Below, piece by piece: positions 7,775 through 8,079 of a stretch of DNA of 8,079 nucleotides (positions are counted from its first letter, which is position 1; each line of letters opens with the position of its first letter). The notes beneath the pieces were generated by a model. It ran no database searches. It had not been told where the DNA came from and worked only from the letters and a program-made list of their open reading frames with translations. This DNA comes from Bacteroidales bacterium. GTDB lineage: Bacteria; Bacteroidota; Bacteroidia; Bacteroidales; JALTDM01. The DNA lies in the NCBI GenBank assembly GCA_026996635.1, contig JALWKH010000029.1, positions 1-8,079 of the forward strand. Direction: 5' to 3'. A program made the translations under genes and the position numbers.

Positions 7775-8079
7775 ATGAGAAGTTTTTTTATAATTCTAGT
7801 ATTACTGGCTTTAGGTCTGCCGGGTATTGGACAAAAGTGTGATTGTTTATCCAATTTAAAATGGCTTGAAGAAACTTTTTCAAAAAATGATGCTGGTTTT
7901 CAATATGTTGTTGACAAAAAAGGTAAGGAAGCATATCTGCAACATAATAGATTATTTGAAGAAAAAGCAGCTAAGATTAAAAATAAAAAAGAATGTCAAA
8001 AATTATTGAATGATTGGACTAAATTTTTCAGGAAAGGACATATTGGAGTTGCTTTTAATAATAAATCAAATGTAATAAA
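7775..8079 (+). CDS. Secreted protein, N-terminus of a probable S41-type peptidase (3' end outside window)
   Basis: The first 101 codons of a gene that runs off the window. Residues 1-20 form a signal peptide: a short charged start (MRS), a hydrophobic core FFIILVLLALGL and a likely type I cut near GIGQ. There is no lipobox, since the first Cys (22) is not preceded by an L-A/S-G/A context. The mature part begins KCDCLSNLKWLEETFSKNDAG and continues with QHNRLFEEKAAK, a third Cys in KKECQKLL and FFRKGHIGVAF near residues 87-97. This CDC...TFxxNDAGF...HN...FFRxGHIG pattern matches what I recall of the region before the PDZ and catalytic domains of Bacteroidota S41 peptidases, but the catalytic part is not in the window, so the family is tentative. 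It starts two bases after the glycosyltransferase stop, so it is probably in the same transcript. Confidence 0.7.
   Translation, partial: MRSFFIILVLLALGLPGIGQKCDCLSNLKWLEETFSKNDAGFQYVVDKKGKEAYLQHNRLFEEKAAKIKNKKECQKLLNDWTKFFRKGHIGVAFNNKSNVI

Overview
The window looks like chromosomal sequence from a member of the Bacteroidota, probably Bacteroidales or a relative; the genus cannot be told. The signs are moderate to low GC, starts without Shine-Dalgarno sequences in A/T-rich leaders, TAnnTTTG-type -7 promoter elements before efp and ribF, and gene pairings that I recall as typical of the phylum: EF-P beside a short LpxD-like acyltransferase, and a START-like protein beside a long LptF/LptG permease. 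No phage, plasmid, insertion sequence, CRISPR or defence gene was found.

Layout. (1) 2-1848, plus strand: the C-terminal 441 residues of a monomeric NADP-dependent isocitrate dehydrogenase, then 20 bases later a complete ferritin. A hairpin with T-tracts at 1873-1904 closes this unit. (2) 1916-4603, minus strand: ribF, then efp (with its own -7 element), then an LpxD-like gene converging on the same terminator. The efp-lpxD gap carries a perfect 17-bp inverted repeat, a smaller palindrome and a degenerate TAGTTGT array that starts at the efp stop codon. (3) 4604-4746: a divergent promoter region. (4) 4747-8079, plus strand: a tight run of a START-like protein, an LptF/LptG permease, a family 4-type glycosyltransferase overlapping the permease stop by ATGA, and the start of a secreted protein resembling the N-terminal part of Bacteroidota S41-type peptidases, cut by the window end.

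How they work together. Units 2 and 4 both lean toward the cell envelope: an acyltransferase of the lipid A family, an LPS export permease, a sugar transferase and an exported protein. RibF supplies FMN and FAD, EF-P relieves stalling at polyproline, isocitrate dehydrogenase makes NADPH and ferritin stores iron. Most of the window is ordinary housekeeping and I see no convincing new system. The points most worth following are the LpxD paralog that lacks the second conserved histidine, the palindromic repeat, the heptad array behind efp, and the extra domain of the permease.
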